From NCBI RefSeq assembly GCF_000513995.1, contig NZ_AZVB01000021.1, positions 33,275-97,274 on the forward strand: a stretch of DNA of 64,000 nt, in the 5' to 3' direction. The position numbers and the translations under genes were made by a program. The notes under the pieces were generated by a model, which made no database searches, was not told the DNA's origin, and saw nothing but the letters and a program-made list of their open reading frames with translations. This DNA comes from Pseudoxanthomonas sp. J35 (GTDB lineage Bacteria > Pseudomonadota > Gammaproteobacteria > Xanthomonadales > Xanthomonadaceae). Below, one piece after another: positions 29,304 through 37,258 of this stretch (positions within the stretch are counted from its first letter, which is position 1; the number at the start of each line of letters is the position of its first letter).

Positions 29304-29987
29304 ATGCGCATCCTCGTCATCGAAGACAACAGCGACATCGCGGCCAACCTCGGGGACTACCTCGAGGACCGCGGCCATACCGTCGATTTCGCCGCCGACG
29401 GGGTCACCGGCCTGCACCTGGCGGTGGTCCACGATTTCGACGCGATCGTCCTGGACCTGAACCTGCCGGGGATGGACGGCATCGAGGTCTGTCGCAAGCT
29501 TCGCAACGAGGCGCGCAAGCAGACCCCGGTGCTGATGCTCACCGCCCGCGACAGCCTGGAGAACAAGCTGGCCGGTTTCGACTCCGGCGCCGACGACTAC
29601 CTGATCAAGCCGTTCGCGCTGCAGGAAGTCGAGGTGCGGCTCAACGCGCTGTCGCGGCGCGGCAAGGGCGTGCAGACGCGGGTGCTCAACGTCGGCGACC
29701 TCGAGTACAACCTCGACACCCTCGAGGTCCGTCGCGAAGGCCGCCTGCTGCAGCTCAACCCCACCGCGCTGAAGATCCTGCAGGCGCTGATGGAGGCCTC
29801 GCCGGCCGTGGTTACCCGCCAGGAGCTGGAGACCCGCGTGTGGGGCGAGGAGCTGCCGGATTCCGATTCCCTGCGCGTGCACATCCATGGCCTGCGCGCG
29901 GTGGTCGACAAGCCTTTCCCGGTGCCCTACATCCAGACCCGGCATGGCATCGGCTACCGCATCGCCGCGCCCGATGGCGGAAGCTGA
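29304..29987 (+). CDS. OmpR/PhoB-family response regulator
   Basis: 227-residue transcription factor. Receiver domain (1-120): acidic pocket IEDNSDI, phosphorylated Asp51 in IVLDLNLPGMDG, Thr in LMLTARDS, Lys in LIKPF. C-terminal winged helix (about 130-225) with LQLNPTALKILQALMEASPAVVTRQELETRVWGEELPDSD, then HIHGLRAVVDKPF. ATG at 29304; its stop overlaps the kinase start by 14 bp, indicating tight coupling. Confidence 0.94.
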   Translation: MRILVIEDNSDIAANLGDYLEDRGHTVDFAADGVTGLHLAVVHDFDAIVLDLNLPGMDGIEVCRKLRNEARKQTPVLMLTARDSLENKLAGFDSGADDYLIKPFALQEVEVRLNALSRRGKGVQTRVLNVGDLEYNLDTLEVRREGRLLQLNPTALKILQALMEASPAVVTRQELETRVWGEELPDSDSLRVHIHGLRAVVDKPFPVPYIQTRHGIGYRIAAPDGGS

Positions 29988-31332
29988 GTCCACGACGCAT
30001 CCCCGCCGGCACCGGAGGTTCCGGCGCCGGCTGCGTACCCGCATCATCCTCTCGTTCCTGCTGCTGGGCACGGGCCTGACGGCCCTGTTCGCGTTCCTCA
30101 CCGACTACGCGCGCCAGCGCGTGGAGAGCCAACTGGTCGAGGACGTGATGAACCGCAACATCAACGAGTACGCGCGGCGTTTCTACCTCGACCCCGGCAA
30201 CGCGCGCCCGGAACTGCCGGTGCAGCAGATGTACGGGCGCGTGGTCACCCGCGAGGGCTTCGAGCAGCTGCGCCGCGAGGAGCCGGACTGGTACGAGCTG
30301 CCCGACGGCATCCACAACATCAGCGGCCAGGACGAGGACGGCAACCCGTTCGCCTACAAGCTGGCGGTGCGCAAGACGCCGAACGAGTGGTTCTTCCTCG
30401 CCTACGACATGACCCAGACGCTGCGCGGCGAGGTCCAGCTCAAGCGCGCGCTGTACGTGTCGATCCTGCTGTTCAGCGGCCTGTCGCTGCTGATTGGCTG
30501 GTGGTCGGCGTCGCGGGTGATGCGGCCGGTCACCGAGCTGGCCTCGCGGCTGCGCGCCTACCGCGGCAGCAGCCAGCCGCGGCGCCTGGCGCCGCACTTC
30601 CCCGAGGACGAGGTCGGCCAGCTGGCCGAGGCGCTGGACGACTACGCCACGCGGCTGACCGAGGTGGTCCAGCGCGACCGCGAATTCAACGCCGACGTCA
30701 GCCACGAACTGCGCACGCCGCTGGCGGTGATCAAGGGCGCGGTGGAGCTGCTGCTGTCGCGCCCGGACTTGGACGAGCGCACCCGCGCGCGCCTGCTGCG
30801 CATCCAGCGCGCCGAACAGCAGTGCAGCGACCTGATCGGTTCGCTGCTGCTGCTGTCGCGCAACGAGCGCGGCCAGGGCCACAGCGACGTGGCGCGGGTG
30901 GCCGAGCAGCTGCTGGACTCGCACCGTGCGCAGCTGGGCGGCAAGCCGCTGGAGCTGCGCCTGGAGGGTGAACCGGGCCTGGTCATCGAGGCGCCGGAGG
31001 CGGCGCTGGCGGTGGCGCTGGGCAACCTGGTCGGCAACGCGGTCAAGTACACGCCGGCCGGCGAGGTGGTGGTGCGGTTGCTGGCCGACGGAGTGCAGGT
31101 GGTGGACACCGGGCCAGGCCTCAGCGAGGAGGACGCGGCGCGGCTGTTCCAGCGTGGCTACCGCGGCACCCACGCCGGGCACTCGCAGGGCGCCGGCATC
31201 GGCCTGTCGATCGTCGGCCGGCTGTGCGACCTGTATGGCTGGGATGTGAAGGTGCGCCCGCGCCAGGACGGCCGCAGCGGCGTGGTGGCGACGCTGTCCT
31301 TCGGCGGTGCGCCGCTCGACGAGCAGGGCTGA
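29974..31332 (+). CDS. Sensor histidine kinase
   Basis: 452-residue inner-membrane kinase partner of the preceding regulator. Basic N-terminus, TM1 (IILSFLLLGTGLTALFAFL, about 26-44), periplasmic sensor of about 130 residues (ARRFYLDPGNARPELPVQQM, WYELPDGIHNISG), TM2 (about 158-178), HAMP-like linker, HisKA with His244 in DVSHELRTPLAVIKG, and HATPase with N-box LGNLVGNAVKYTP, G1 VVDTGPGLS, and G2 GAGIGLSIVGRL. ATG at 29974. The sensor region is not a named domain I know; the WYELPDGIHNI segment recurs in xanthomonad kinases, so the stimulus is unknown. Confidence 0.93.
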   Translation: MAEAESTTHPRRHRRFRRRLRTRIILSFLLLGTGLTALFAFLTDYARQRVESQLVEDVMNRNINEYARRFYLDPGNARPELPVQQMYGRVVTREGFEQLRREEPDWYELPDGIHNISGQDEDGNPFAYKLAVRKTPNEWFFLAYDMTQTLRGEVQLKRALYVSILLFSGLSLLIGWWSASRVMRPVTELASRLRAYRGSSQPRRLAPHFPEDEVGQLAEALDDYATRLTEVVQRDREFNADVSHELRTPLAVIKGAVELLLSRPDLDERTRARLLRIQRAEQQCSDLIGSLLLLSRNERGQGHSDVARVAEQLLDSHRAQLGGKPLELRLEGEPGLVIEAPEAALAVALGNLVGNAVKYTPAGEVVVRLLADGVQVVDTGPGLSEEDAARLFQRGYRGTHAGHSQGAGIGLSIVGRLCDLYGWDVKVRPRQDGRSGVVATLSFGGAPLDEQG

Positions 31333-31339
31333 AGAAGCC

Positions 31340-31357
31340 GCGGCGGCCCACCGCCGC
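31340..31357. terminator. Hairpin between convergent kinase and ilvE genes
   Basis: GCGGCGG (31340-31346) and CCGCCGC (31351-31357) make a 7-bp stem with a CCCA loop in the 30-bp gap between two stop codons. No U-tract on either side; it may serve both directions. Confidence 0.35.
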
Positions 31358-31362
31358 CGCGC

Positions 31363-32274
31363 TCACACGTAGTCGAGCCAGCCCCGCGTATCCGGCGTGC
31401 TGTCGTCGAACAGGCCGAAGAACAGCTGCTGCATGCGCCGGGTGACCGGCCCCGGCCTGCCGTCGCCGACCGGCTTGCCATCGACCGAGCGCAGCGGGGT
31501 GATTTCCGCCGCCGTGCCGCACATGAACAGCTCGTCGCACAGGTACAGGTATTCGCGCGGGATGTCGCGCTCCACCACTTCGATGCCCGCATCCCGCGCC
31601 AGGCGGATGATCGAATCGCGGGTGATGCCGGTGAGGATCGAGGCGCTGGCGGGGGTGGTGTGCAGCGCGCCGTCGAACACCAGGAACAGGTTCTCGCCAG
31701 CGCCCTCGCTGAGCAGGCCGCCGGCGGCCAGGGCGATGCCTTCGCCGTAGCCGTGGCGGCGCGCCTCGCGCGTGACCAGCTGCCCGGACAGGTAGTTGCC
31801 GCCGGCCTTGGCTCCGGCCGGCACCGTGTTCGGCGCGACCCGCTGCCAGCTGGACACGCAGGCGTCGATGCCCTGTTCCAGCGCCTCGGCGCCGAGGTAG
31901 CGGCCGAAGTCGAGCGCGGCGATGGCCACGTCGATCGGCGTCTCCGCGGCGATGCCGACGCTGCCGACGCCGCGGAACGCGACCGGGCGCAGGTAGGCGC
32001 TGCGCAGGCCGTTGGCGCGGACGATCTCGCGGCAGGCCGCGTCGATCTCGTCGGGCGTGTACGGGATGGCGATGTCGTAGATCTTCGCCGAGCCGAACAG
32101 GCGCCGGGTGTGGTCGCGGAGGCGGAAGATCGCCGTGCCCTTCGGCGTGTCGTAGGCGCGCAGGCCCTCGAACACCGACGAGCCGTAGTGGATGGCGTGC
32201 GCCATCACGTGGGTCGTGGCCTCGGCCCAGGGCTTGATGGCGCCGTTGTGCCAGATCTTCTCGGGGAACTGCAT
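31363..32274 (-). CDS. ilvE: Branched-chain amino acid aminotransferase
   Basis: 303-residue class IV PLP transaminase for the last step of Val/Leu/Ile synthesis. MQFPEKIWHNGAIKPWAEATTHVMAHAIHYGSSVFEGLRAY is the typical N-terminus; the PLP Lys lies in AKAGGNYLSGQL, followed by GLLSEGAGENLFLV and CGTAAEITPLRSVDGKPVGDG. ATG at 32274. Monocistronic; the secreted unknown upstream is 55 bp away in the same direction. Confidence 0.95.
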   Translation of the reverse strand: MQFPEKIWHNGAIKPWAEATTHVMAHAIHYGSSVFEGLRAYDTPKGTAIFRLRDHTRRLFGSAKIYDIAIPYTPDEIDAACREIVRANGLRSAYLRPVAFRGVGSVGIAAETPIDVAIAALDFGRYLGAEALEQGIDACVSSWQRVAPNTVPAGAKAGGNYLSGQLVTREARRHGYGEGIALAAGGLLSEGAGENLFLVFDGALHTTPASASILTGITRDSIIRLARDAGIEVVERDIPREYLYLCDELFMCGTAAEITPLRSVDGKPVGDGRPGPVTRRMQQLFFGLFDDSTPDTRGWLDYV

Positions 32275-32329
32275 GGGCCTGCTCCACCGGACGGAAGCCC
32301 CATTCTGCCGCAGCCGGCGGCGGCCGGCG

Positions 32330-33046
32330 CTAGAACCCGATCCAGAAGCAGCCGTGGCTGCGGCGCAGGCTGAAGCGGGTGGTGAACGGGGTGGCGGTGC
32401 CGCCCCGGACCTGTTCCACCCGCAGGCCTACCGGGCGCGGCCGCGTGTAGGGGCGCGGCGGCGGCGCGGGCAGGGTGGACAGGTCGACCGGCCGGCCTTG
32501 CGCGGCTTCCGGCGCCCCGGAGCTCCAGGTGGGCATCCAGGCGGGCGGACCGGAGGCGGCCTGCGTCGAAGTATCTTCCGGCGGTGGCGCCGGCAACGGT
32601 GGCAGGGCGGCCGTCGAAGGCGGCGCGGCCGACACGTACGGGTCGGCCGGGTAGACCGGGCCGATGTCCACCAGCGGGTTCTGCACCATTGCTTCCAGGC
32701 GGTCGAGGATGCGCGGCGCGGCGCTGCGCGGGACGCCCTGCCAGTCGTAGATGCTGGCGAGGCGGTTGACGTCGCGCGCCTGGATCGCGCCCTGGATCTC
32801 GAGCACCAGCTGGCTGAGCCGGCGCGGACAGCCGTCGCGGAACATCCGCTGCGTCGCGTCCAGCACGGCCCCGTCCGTGGCCGGCTGCGGCGACGGGCGT
32901 TCGCTGGCGCCCAGTGCGCTGCACGGCTGGTCGGTGTAGACCGCCTGTCCGTCCGCGCCGAGGCAACGATGCACCTGCTGCGCCCGGGCCGCGTCGGGCG
33001 CGGCCAGCAGCAGGCAGGTGGACAGCAGGAGGGCGGTGGGGCGCAT
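32330..33046 (-). CDS. Secreted protein with N-terminal DUF4124-like segment
   Basis: 238 residues with signal peptide MRPTALLLSTCLLLAAPDAARA. The mature N-terminus (VHRCLGADGQAVYTDQPCSALGA) resembles DUF4124: an RC-x-DG-YTD-C pattern. A middle helical part follows (CPRRLSQLVLEIQGAIQARDVNRLASIYDWQGV), then a Pro/Ala-rich stretch (about 135-205), and a Cys-containing end (FSLRRSHGCFWIGF). It shares this layout with the product of 34752-35363. Function unknown. Confidence 0.75.
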   Translation of the reverse strand: MRPTALLLSTCLLLAAPDAARAQQVHRCLGADGQAVYTDQPCSALGASERPSPQPATDGAVLDATQRMFRDGCPRRLSQLVLEIQGAIQARDVNRLASIYDWQGVPRSAAPRILDRLEAMVQNPLVDIGPVYPADPYVSAAPPSTAALPPLPAPPPEDTSTQAASGPPAWMPTWSSGAPEAAQGRPVDLSTLPAPPPRPYTRPRPVGLRVEQVRGGTATPFTTRFSLRRSHGCFWIGF

Positions 33047-33103
33047 GGCCTGCCAGCCTAATCCGCCGCCGCCCAGGGCGGAATCACGGCGCCGCGGACG
33101 CGT

Positions 33104-33928
33104 TCACAGCCGGGCCAGCACCGCCTCGGTCGGCCGGGCCAGGTTCAGCGTGTAGAAGTGCAGGCCGGGCGCGCCGCCGGCGACGAGCTTGCGGCACAGG
33201 TCGGCGACCACGTCGGCGGCGAACTCGCGGATTGCCGCCACGTCGTCGCCGAAGGCCTGCATGCGCTTGCCGATCCAGCGCGGGATCTCCGCGCCGCAGG
33301 CTTCGGAGAAGCGGCGCAGCTGGGTGAAGTTGGAGATCGGCATGATCCCCGGCACCACCGGGATGTCCACGCCCAGCCGGCGCACGTCGTCGACGAAGCG
33401 GAAGTAGGCGTCGGCGTTGTAGAAATACTGGGTGATCGCCGCGTCGGCACCGGCCTCGACCTTGGCCTTGAAGTGGCGCAGGTCGGTGAGCGCGTCCTCG
33501 GCCTGCGGATGGGTTTCCGGATAGGCGGCGACCTCGATGCGGAAGCGGTCGCCGTGCTCGGCGCGGATCAGCTGCACCAGCTCGGCGGCGTAGCGCAGGT
33601 CGCCCGGATGACCCATGCCCGAGGGCAGGTCGCCGCGCAGGGCGACGATGCGGCGGCAGCCGATCGCGCGGTACAGCTTGAGCAGCTCGCGGATCTCCTC
33701 GCGGTTGCCGCCGACGCAGGACAGGTGCGGGGCCGCCTCGAAGCCGTGGTGCTGGTTGAGGTGGCGCACGGTCTCGGAGGTGTAGCTGAGCGTGGAGCCG
33801 CCTGCGCCGAAGGTGCAGGACACGTACTCGGGCGCGTAGGCGCGCAGCCGGGTGGCGGCGCGGTCCAGCTGCCGGCGCTGCTCGTCGGTCTTGGGCGGAT
33901 AGAACTCGAAGCTGATCGGCGTGGTCAT
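33104..33928 (-). CDS. metF: 5,10-methylenetetrahydrofolate reductase
   Basis: 274-residue FAD enzyme that makes 5-methyl-THF for methionine synthesis. MTTPISFEFYPPKTDEQRRQL at the start (Glu of FEFYPP is the proton donor), CTFGAGGSTLSYT, VALRGDLPSGMGH, QYFYNADAYFRF, and PGIMPISNFTQLRRFSEACGAEIP all match. ATG at 33928. Upstream lie a possible operator shared with metK and a heptamer-repeat element. Confidence 0.96.
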   Translation of the reverse strand: MTTPISFEFYPPKTDEQRRQLDRAATRLRAYAPEYVSCTFGAGGSTLSYTSETVRHLNQHHGFEAAPHLSCVGGNREEIRELLKLYRAIGCRRIVALRGDLPSGMGHPGDLRYAAELVQLIRAEHGDRFRIEVAAYPETHPQAEDALTDLRHFKAKVEAGADAAITQYFYNADAYFRFVDDVRRLGVDIPVVPGIMPISNFTQLRRFSEACGAEIPRWIGKRMQAFGDDVAAIREFAADVVADLCRKLVAGGAPGLHFYTLNLARPTEAVLARL

Positions 33929-33962
33929 CGCGGCCGGCGGCTGGGGCGGTGGTGGCCGGATA

Positions 33963-33989
33963 ATATCTCTTTATCGCGATGAAAGCATG
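33963..33989 (-). promoter_or_regulatory. Candidate SAM-cycle operator at metF
   Basis: A 27-bp AT-rich sequence (ATATCTCTTTATC followed by GCGATGAAAGCATG) 35 bp before the metF start. Aligned without gaps to 49237-49263 in front of metK, 20 of 27 positions agree; 17 of 27 agree with 38877-38903 in front of ahcY. It is roughly palindromic (CTTT...AAAG around ATCGCGAT). On the metF strand it also contains GATATTAT, a possible -10. An ArsR-type SahR-like repressor would be the expected binder, but none is in the window. Confidence 0.4.
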
Positions 33990-33993
33990 TGTG

Positions 33994-34101
33994 TGATTGG
34001 TGATTGGTGATTGGTGATTCGAGAAAGCCGGGAGCGAGCCGCCCGGGTCCCCAAGTGGACGGCTTTGCCTGTTCGAAACACCAATCACTAATCACAAATC
34101 A
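33994..34101. repeat. Inverted heptamer-repeat element between metF and DUF3228 gene
   Basis: Left arm: three TGATTGG units and one TGATTCG (33994-34021). Right arm: CCAATCA, CTAATCA, CAAATCA (34081-34101), the reverse complement type with one substitution each in two units. The 59-bp centre contains its own inverted pair AAAGCCG (34024-34030)/CGGCTTT (34060-34066). Same design as the element in cysN but with a different, longer core. Confidence 0.9.
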
Positions 34102-34124
34102 CTGGCTTCTGGGACAATCCCTCC

Positions 34125-34679
34125 ATGAGCATCGCCATGACCCCGTTCGCCCAGGCCCGCCTGTTCCCGCGCACGCCGCGCGCCAACACCATCCAGGACT
34201 GCACACCTGAAGAGTTCGAGCGCTACCTCAACGAGCACGAGCCGCTGAAGGTGCTCGACGGCTACGCCCCTTTCTGCAAGCTGCACGTGCACCGCAACTG
34301 GACCGGCACCCGCTGCCTGACCGTGCCGATCACCGATGAAAACCGGCACCTGCTGCGCTCTGCCTACGAGGCGCCCACGCGCTCGGAGCTGCCGGTGCTG
34401 GTGCGCTGGTTCGAGGGCGTGGAGCCGCCGGTGGCCGAGTACCTGGTGGCGATCCTGTACAGCCGCGAGCAGCTGGCGAAGGAAGGCACGCCGATCGAGG
34501 CCGACTGGGGCGTGGTCGGCTGCCTGTACACGATGGAGCCGGCAGAGATCCCGATGGCGCCGATCACGATGATGCGCAACGCGCTGGGCGTGGAGGAGGG
34601 CGGTTCCGGGGTGCCGCTGGACCGCGAAGCCTACCTGCGCAGCGTCGAGTTCTGGGAGAACAACGCCAACTGGCGTTGA
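34125..34679 (+). CDS. DUF3228 family protein
   Basis: 184-residue cytoplasmic protein of a small uncharacterised family: LFPRTPRANTIQDCTPEEFERYLNE, DGYAPFCKLHVHRNWTGTRCLTVPI, EAPTRSELPVLVRWFEG, and PIEADWGVVGCLYTMEPAEIPMAPITMMRNALG are its recognisable blocks. ATG at 34125; an in-frame ATG four codons on is an alternative. No function is known. Stands alone between the repeat element and a convergent gene. Confidence 0.85.
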   Translation: MSIAMTPFAQARLFPRTPRANTIQDCTPEEFERYLNEHEPLKVLDGYAPFCKLHVHRNWTGTRCLTVPITDENRHLLRSAYEAPTRSELPVLVRWFEGVEPPVAEYLVAILYSREQLAKEGTPIEADWGVVGCLYTMEPAEIPMAPITMMRNALGVEEGGSGVPLDREAYLRSVEFWENNANWR

Positions 34680-34751
34680 GCCGCGCGCCGCAGCCTGCAT
34701 GGCGCGGCCGGCCACCTGGCTGCTGCGCAGGGCGCGGCGCAGCGCGCCGTA

Positions 34752-35363
34752 TCAGGCCGACCAGCGGTGCTGCAGGAAATAGCAGCCGCGGTGGCGACGC
34801 ACGTCGAAGTCCGCGACCTTCTGCCTCCCCGCTTCCTCCAGCAGGACCTGCAAGGTGCCGTCGCCGGCGCTGGGCGTCGAGCCGAAGAACTCCGCGTCGA
34901 CCAGGGCCGCGCGACCGAGCCGCGTGAGCTGCGCCATCACCCGCATCGCCTGGCGGTGCCGCATGCCGGCCCAGTCGAAGCTCTCCGCGATGCGGTTCAC
35001 GTCGCCCTGCGCCATGGAAGCGCGCAGGTCCACTGCCAGCTCGCGCGGGCTCGTCGCGCATCCCTGGCCTTTCGGTCGCCGCGATCCGCGCTGCGATTCC
35101 GCCAGCAGGCCCGCCGGCGGCAGGGACATGCCGGTCAGTTCGGCCTCGCGGCGCTGTTCGCGACGGATGCGGTTCTGGACCTCGGCCGACAGGGCCACGT
35201 GCCGTCCACCCAGGCGGCTGCAGGCGACGTTGGTATAGGCATGGGTGCCGTCGGGCATCGCACAGCGGGCGATGCCGGTGGCCGCTTCGGCGTTGCCTGG
35301 CGTGACCGACAGGGCGCAGGTGGACATCGCACAGGCGAGCAAGGAAGACAGGAACGTACGCAT
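34752..35363 (-). CDS. Secreted protein, relative of 32330-33046
   Basis: 203 residues from the ATG at 35363 with signal peptide MRTFLSSLLACAMSTCALSVTPGNAEA. Shares with the product of 32330-33046 an RC..DG..AYT..CS.LG start, a helical middle (here CATSPRELAVDLRASMAQGDVNRIAESFDWAGM), and an aromatic Cys-containing end (DVRRHRGCYFLQHRW). It lacks the Pro-rich insert. Unknown function; the pair looks like an old duplication. Confidence 0.75.
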   Translation of the reverse strand: MRTFLSSLLACAMSTCALSVTPGNAEAATGIARCAMPDGTHAYTNVACSRLGGRHVALSAEVQNRIRREQRREAELTGMSLPPAGLLAESQRGSRRPKGQGCATSPRELAVDLRASMAQGDVNRIAESFDWAGMRHRQAMRVMAQLTRLGRAALVDAEFFGSTPSAGDGTLQVLLEEAGRQKVADFDVRRHRGCYFLQHRWSA

Positions 35364-35596
35364 GGAGGCGGGGGGCGGCATGCCTTGGGCGGCATGCGCG
35401 GATGATCGGTTCGCGTTCGTGCAGGCCGCGTCCGGAAGCGACGAATCCCGGCTGAATCGCGCAGCGCCTTGCGGCGATGTTCAGTTTCGACTCCACGTTT
35501 CCGCCACGTCGCGGACGCGCGCTGTTCACGGCCGCGGCGCCAAGGTCGACGCGAGGGCCGGGCACGACCGGCGCCACCCCACCGGAGAAGCACCCG

Positions 35597-36757
35597 ATGC
35601 TCGCCACCACCTACCACCGCCCGCGCAGGATGCGCATCGCCCATGTCGCCGAGCCGGTGATCGAGCATCCCAACGACGCCATCGTCCGCGTCACCCGCAC
35701 CTGCATCTGCGGCTCGGACATCCACATCTACAACGGCCTGGTGCCGGACACGCGCGTGGGCTCGATCATCGGCCACGAGTTCTGCGGGGTGGTCGAGGAG
35801 GTGGGGCCATCGGTCCGGAACCTGAAGGCCGGCGACCGCGTGCTGGTGCCGTTCAACATCTTCTGCGGCAGCTGCTTCTTCTGCCAGAAGGAGCTGTACG
35901 GCAACTGCCACAACGTCAACTCACAGGCCAGCGCGATGGGCGGCTTCTACGGCTACACCCACACCGCCGGCGGCTACGACGGCGGCCAGGCCGAGTACGT
36001 GCGCGTGCCGTTCGCCGACGTCGGCCCGACGATCATCCCCGACGACATCCGCGTCGAGGACGCGGTGCTGCTCACCGACGCCTTCCCCACCGGCTACCAG
36101 GCCGCGGAGATGGGCAGCATCCGCGAGGGCGACACCGTCGTCGTGTTCGGCGCTGGCCCGGTGGGCCTGTTCGCGGCCAGGAGCGCCTGGTTCTTCGGCG
36201 TCGGCCGGGTGATTGTAGTGGACTGCGAGGACTACCGGCTGGAGTTCGCCAGGACGTTCGCGTACGCCGAGACGGTCAACTTCCGCGAGGTCGACGACGT
36301 CGCCACCCACCTGAAGAAGATCACCGACTGGCTGGGCGCGGACGTATGCATCGACGCGGTCGGCTGCGACGCCACCGGCAGCGCGTTCCACAGCCTCACC
36401 GGCAAGGTGATGATGCTGCAGGCCGGTTCGGCGATCGCCCTGCACTGGGCGATCAACAGCGCGCGCAAGGGCGGGCGCATCTCGATCGTCGGCATGTACG
36501 GGCCGACCTTCAACATGGTCCCGATCGGCAACGCCGTGAGCAAAGGCCTGACCCTGCGCATGAACCAGGCCAGCGTGAAGCGACACCTGCCCCGGCTGAT
36601 CGAGCACATCCGCGCCGGCCACATCTCCCCGCGCGAGATCATCACCCACCGCATTCCGCTGGAAGAGGTGGCCGACGCCTACGACATCTTCATCAACAAG
36701 CGCGACAACTGCATCAAGCCGGTGCTGATCCCGCCCTCGGCGCAGGGAGAGGCGTGA
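35597..36757 (+). CDS. Zinc-dependent alcohol dehydrogenase (formaldehyde dehydrogenase-like MDR)
   Basis: 386-residue medium-chain dehydrogenase. Catalytic zinc ligands in TCICGSDIHIYNG (Cys) and GHEFCGVVEEVG (His-Glu); structural zinc Cys in FNIFCGSCFFCQKELYGNCHN; NAD(P) fold VVVFGAGPVGLFAARSA. The long insertion GGFYGYTHTAGGYDGGQAEYVRVP places it with the glutathione-independent formaldehyde dehydrogenase-like subgroup; substrate not certain. ATG at 35597 with GGAGAAG upstream; the frame is open further upstream without matching residues. Overlaps the next gene by one base (TGATG). Confidence 0.9.
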   Translation: MLATTYHRPRRMRIAHVAEPVIEHPNDAIVRVTRTCICGSDIHIYNGLVPDTRVGSIIGHEFCGVVEEVGPSVRNLKAGDRVLVPFNIFCGSCFFCQKELYGNCHNVNSQASAMGGFYGYTHTAGGYDGGQAEYVRVPFADVGPTIIPDDIRVEDAVLLTDAFPTGYQAAEMGSIREGDTVVVFGAGPVGLFAARSAWFFGVGRVIVVDCEDYRLEFARTFAYAETVNFREVDDVATHLKKITDWLGADVCIDAVGCDATGSAFHSLTGKVMMLQAGSAIALHWAINSARKGGRISIVGMYGPTFNMVPIGNAVSKGLTLRMNQASVKRHLPRLIEHIRAGHISPREIITHRIPLEEVADAYDIFINKRDNCIKPVLIPPSAQGEA

Positions 36758-37188
36758 TGGCCGGCGAACGGGAGGACGCCATGGTCCGCGAGGGCTACAC
36801 ACATATCCCCGGCTGGGGTTCGGACCTGCCGCGCGGGAACCGTCCGGCGGTGCCGATGGAACGCACGCCGCCGCGGCTGGACGTGCCATGGAGCGAGCCG
36901 CCGCCGCAACAGCCGATGACGGTCGAGGTGCTGAAGTCGGTCGAGCGCCCGGAGCATTCGCGCACCTTCGGCACGCGCCTGCCGCCGAAGGGGCTCAGCG
37001 GCGCGATCCGCCGCGCCGCCTTCCGCCGCAGCGAGAACGACGCCGGCCACTGGCTGATGCTGGTCGCGGCCGATCGCGTCGACGTGGTCGAGGGCCTGTG
37101 CGAGGACGCGCGGCGTTCGCCGGGCAAGGCCGGGCTCGCCCTCGGAGGCGCCGCGCTGCTGGCCTGGTGGCTGCTGCGCCGCGACTGA
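36757..37188 (+). CDS. Unknown protein coupled to the alcohol dehydrogenase gene
   Basis: 143 residues. The N-terminal half is Pro-rich and polar (YTHIPGWGSDLPRGNRPAVPMERTPP, then EHSRTFGTRLPPKGLSGAIRRAAF); the middle resembles a short conserved helix pair (ENDAGHWLMLVAADRVDVVEGLCED); the end carries one hydrophobic helix (GLALGGAALLAWWLLRRD) that could anchor it in the membrane. Its ATG overlaps the dehydrogenase stop, so the two are coupled. I do not recognise a named family. Confidence 0.75.
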   Translation: MAGEREDAMVREGYTHIPGWGSDLPRGNRPAVPMERTPPRLDVPWSEPPPQQPMTVEVLKSVERPEHSRTFGTRLPPKGLSGAIRRAAFRRSENDAGHWLMLVAADRVDVVEGLCEDARRSPGKAGLALGGAALLAWWLLRRD

Positions 37189-37258
37189 TCCGCAGGGCGC
37201 AGATGGCGGAACGGGCGCCCTGGGCGCCCGTTCCGGATCCGACGGCAGCGCCGGCGGC

